A DNA stretch of 52,303 nt from Actinomadura fibrosa (lineage in GTDB: Bacteria; Actinomycetota; Actinomycetes; Streptosporangiales; Streptosporangiaceae), in contig NZ_CAACUY010000047.1 in the NCBI RefSeq assembly GCF_900659615.1, forward strand, positions 1 to 52,303, written 5' to 3'. How positions within the stretch are numbered: the stretch's first letter is position 1; each line of letters begins with the position of its first letter. Positions 50,433-52,303 of this stretch are shown here, piece by piece. Under the pieces are notes generated by a model. The model saw only the letters and a list, made by a program, of their open reading frames with translations. It did no database searches and was not told where the DNA came from. The position numbers and the translations under genes were made by a program.

Positions 50433-51072
50433 GGATGCCTCTCGGGGTGGTCAGGCGGCCGATCAGCACGAAGCAGCCGTCGAAGATCAGGGCGAGGAGG
50501 ACGATGCCGAGCGTGCCGGCGAGCGTCATGTTGATGGCGTTGGCGCCGCCGAGCCGCGCCAGCCCGGAGAAGATCTGCTCGCCGAGGCCCGGCCCGGAGA
50601 CGTAGGCGGCGATCGCGCCGATGCCCATCGCGAGCTGCGTGCTGACCCGCACGCCGGTGAGGATGACCGGCCAGGCGAGCGGCAGCTCGACGCGCAGCAG
50701 GATCGCGGTCCGCGTCATGCCGATGCCGCGCGCCGCGTCCACGAGCGTGCGGTCGACCCCGGACAGCCCCACGACGGTGTTGCGGACGATCGGCAGCAGC
50801 GAGTACAGCGTGAGCGCGACGACGCTCGGCGCGACGCCGAGGCCGAGCGGGGTGATGAGGAGCCCGAGCAGGGCCAGCGACGGCACCGTGAAGATCACGC
50901 CGGCGGTGCTGGTCGCGAGCGCGGACAGCCGCTCGCTGCGGTACACGAGGAGGCCGACGAGGACGCCGATGACGAGCGCGGCGAGGACGGTCTGGAAGAC
51001 CATGCTGGCGTGCTGCCAGGTCTCGAACCACAGCCGCTCGCGGCGGCTGCCCAGATACTCCCAGAAGCTCAC
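50425..51072 (-). CDS. Osmoprotectant ABC transporter permease (first)
   Basis: 215 residues from the GTG at 51072, with GGAGGGAACC at ideal spacing. ATG 51093 (after GGAGGGGTA) would add 7 residues, and both starts are plausible. Segments: VLAALVIGVLVGLLVYRSER, LATSTAGVIFTVPSLALLGL, TLYSLLPIVRNTVVGLSG, EAA-like loop DAARGIGMTRTAILLRVELP, LALIFDGCFVLIGRL. First gene of the four-gene OpuC-type operon. Its stop lies 8 bp inside the ATPase gene. Confidence 0.92.
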
Positions 51073-51239
51073 GGTTCCCTCCAGGGAGATCATTACCCCT
51101 CCGGCGGCACGGATCACACATGCACAGGTCAGGGATTCGGTGCGCGGTCCCGGGTCGGCGGTAGGGTGATCCATTCGTCCGCACGCCCGCGGCCGCCGCC
51201 CGCGGGAGGCGTCCCGGAAGGCATCAGGAGGAACGTCCC

Positions 51240-51911
51240 GTGACCGAGCCGCGGTCCAGTCTCATCGTCCCGCTGATGAAGGCCCGGGTGCCCGCCGAGG
51301 TCCAGCTGGAGTTCCCGCTGCCCGCCGGCGAGGAACCGGTCCGCGACCCGTTCGCCGGCGACCTGTACGCCACCTACGCGCTGGAGCTCGCCGACGAGGC
51401 CGCGCCGCTCGGCCGCCGCTACGAGCACGTGGCGCGGCGGCACTGCGAGGCGCTGGGCGTGGCGCCCGGCGACCTGCGCCGGCTCGCGGTGATCAACCTG
51501 CGGAACCGGCGGCCCGACCTCAGCCTGAGCTGGTATCCGGACGTCCGCGCCGTGACGGTGTCGCTCGGCGACGGAGCCCCGGTCTCGGGCGGAGCGCCGG
51601 GCGGAGGCGCGGGCGCGCCCCGGCGGGGCGGGCTGGAGGCGGGCCTGCTGCTGGACGACGGGTTCCTGGAAAAGCTCGCGCAGGACGTGGAGGGCGACCT
51701 CGTCGTCGCGGCCCCGGCGCGGGACGTCTTCGTCGCGTCCGGGACCGGGCACCCCGACGGCGTCGACAAGCTCCGCTGGGCCGTCGCCCAGGTGTGGGCG
51801 GAGGACCGCGGCGAGGGAGCCGACCCGGTGTGGGACGTCCCGCCGGGCAGCCTGCTCACCCATCAGCTCCTCGTACGCCGCACCGGCGGCTGGGAGGTCA
51901 TGCCGGGCTGA
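51240..51911 (+). CDS. DUF1444-like cytosolic protein
   Basis: 223 residues from the GTG at 51240, divergent from the osmoprotectant operon. Features: LIVPLMKARVPAEVQLEFPL, DLYATYALELADE, INLRNRRPDLSLSWYPDV, then a Gly-rich insert, LLLDDGFLEKLAQDVEGDLV and RDVFVASGTGHPDGVDKLR, reminiscent of the DUF1444 (YtpQ-like) family. No signal or membrane segment. Function unknown. Confidence 0.65.
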   Translation: MTEPRSSLIVPLMKARVPAEVQLEFPLPAGEEPVRDPFAGDLYATYALELADEAAPLGRRYEHVARRHCEALGVAPGDLRRLAVINLRNRRPDLSLSWYPDVRAVTVSLGDGAPVSGGAPGGGAGAPRRGGLEAGLLLDDGFLEKLAQDVEGDLVVAAPARDVFVASGTGHPDGVDKLRWAVAQVWAEDRGEGADPVWDVPPGSLLTHQLLVRRTGGWEVMPG

Positions 51912-52125
51912 GCGGCGTGGACGCCCCGAGGCGCGCGGACGCGCGGCCGTGCTTCAAGGTTGCGGTGGGCTGAGGGCTTGGGGGCGCGCCGACGGCGGTC
52001 TGTCGGCTGCGAGTTGAGGCGGCCTGAGTTGCCTGCTTTTGTGGACCGAAATCGTGAACTCCCCGTGTTTCTTTGCGCACAGGGCGTAGCCTCCGCATGT
52101 CGTTCCCGGCATGAGGAGCTTCCCG

Positions 52126-52303
52126 ATGGGCAACAATCTCGCGGCCGTGCTCGCCGGCCGCGCGCATGAGCGAAAATGGCACGACCGGCCGCTGTACTAC
52201 GCGGCGATCTCTGTGCGAGCGCACCGTCGTCATGGGCGAAGGCACCGGCCCGCTGAAAACCCCGCCGCTACTCATCGAAACGACAACGAGAACATCCGAT
52301 CTT
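52126..52303 (+). CDS. Start of an acyl-CoA ligase-like gene, cut by right edge
   Basis: ATG 52126 follows GAGGAGCTTCCCG. The first ~27 residues (MGNNLAAVLAGRAHERKWHD then RPLYYA) match the usual N terminus of benzoate-CoA-ligase-type AMP-dependent synthetases in actinomycetes. After that the frame stays open but loses likeness. A different frame nearby contains ERTVVMGEG, which would fit the expected continuation, so there may be a frameshift or a chimeric contig end. Only 59 codons are visible. Confidence 0.45.
   Translation, partial: MGNNLAAVLAGRAHERKWHDRPLYYAAISVRAHRRHGRRHRPAENPAATHRNDNENIRS

Overview
The window is 52.3 kb of very high G+C DNA with GTG/ATG starts, GGAGG-type ribosome sites and long spurious antisense open frames. 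This is typical of a filamentous actinomycete. Gene content (contractile tail module, many one-component regulators, a sugar ABC importer without its own ATPase, a PabAB fusion) fits Actinomadura or another Streptosporangiales genus, but the genus is inference.

Layout. (1) 1-5.2 kb, minus: a contractile tail or injection-system operon, cut by the left edge: Ig-like protein, unknown protein, sheath, tube, small proteins, plug-like protein, hub (gpD-like). A CHAP/peptidoglycan-binding lysin (5.4-6.2 kb, plus) is divergent from it, and the shared promoter region carries heptamer repeats at helical-turn spacing. (2) 6.3-16.7 kb: a TPR protein, a PabA-PabB fusion with a coupled short leader frame and a perfect 20-bp palindrome, a methyltransferase, an alpha/beta hydrolase-LuxR fusion, an AlkZ-like winged-helix protein, an MDR oxidoreductase, and a secreted metzincin-like protease with a lipoprotein. 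(3) 16.8-22.2 kb: regulators and transporters. These are a DHA2 MFS/TetR pair, a zone of decayed genes (XRE-cupin, truncated MFS), a PEBP protein/GntR pair around a 38-bp symmetric operator candidate, and an IclR regulator. (4) 22.2-31.4 kb: a rhamnoside-utilisation operon (two permeases, GH78, binding protein, GH3) divergent from an AraC regulator. (5) 31.5-35 kb: a PDR-type reductase with its partner P450, and an unknown membrane protein.

(6) 35.16-44.07 kb: a genomic island of about 8.9 kb next to a tRNA-Arg(UCU) gene. A 21-bp piece of the tRNA (anticodon loop to T arm) is repeated at the far end. G+C is visibly lower. No recombinase is visible. The cargo is defence-like: a tightly coupled three-gene operon (membrane zinc-finger protein, 1328-aa DUF4011-helicase-Vsr/DUF559-DUF3320 protein, HEPN/Abi-like protein), an Mrr-type restriction endonuclease, an IS5-type transposase remnant and an unknown 162-aa protein. 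This is the best candidate for an undescribed system in the window.

(7) 44.2-52.3 kb: a phosphotransferase, cobalamin genes cbiB/cobD and cobQ, a four-gene OpuC-type osmoprotectant importer, a DUF1444-like protein, and a gene cut by the right edge.

All function calls come from reading motifs by eye. No database search was run.
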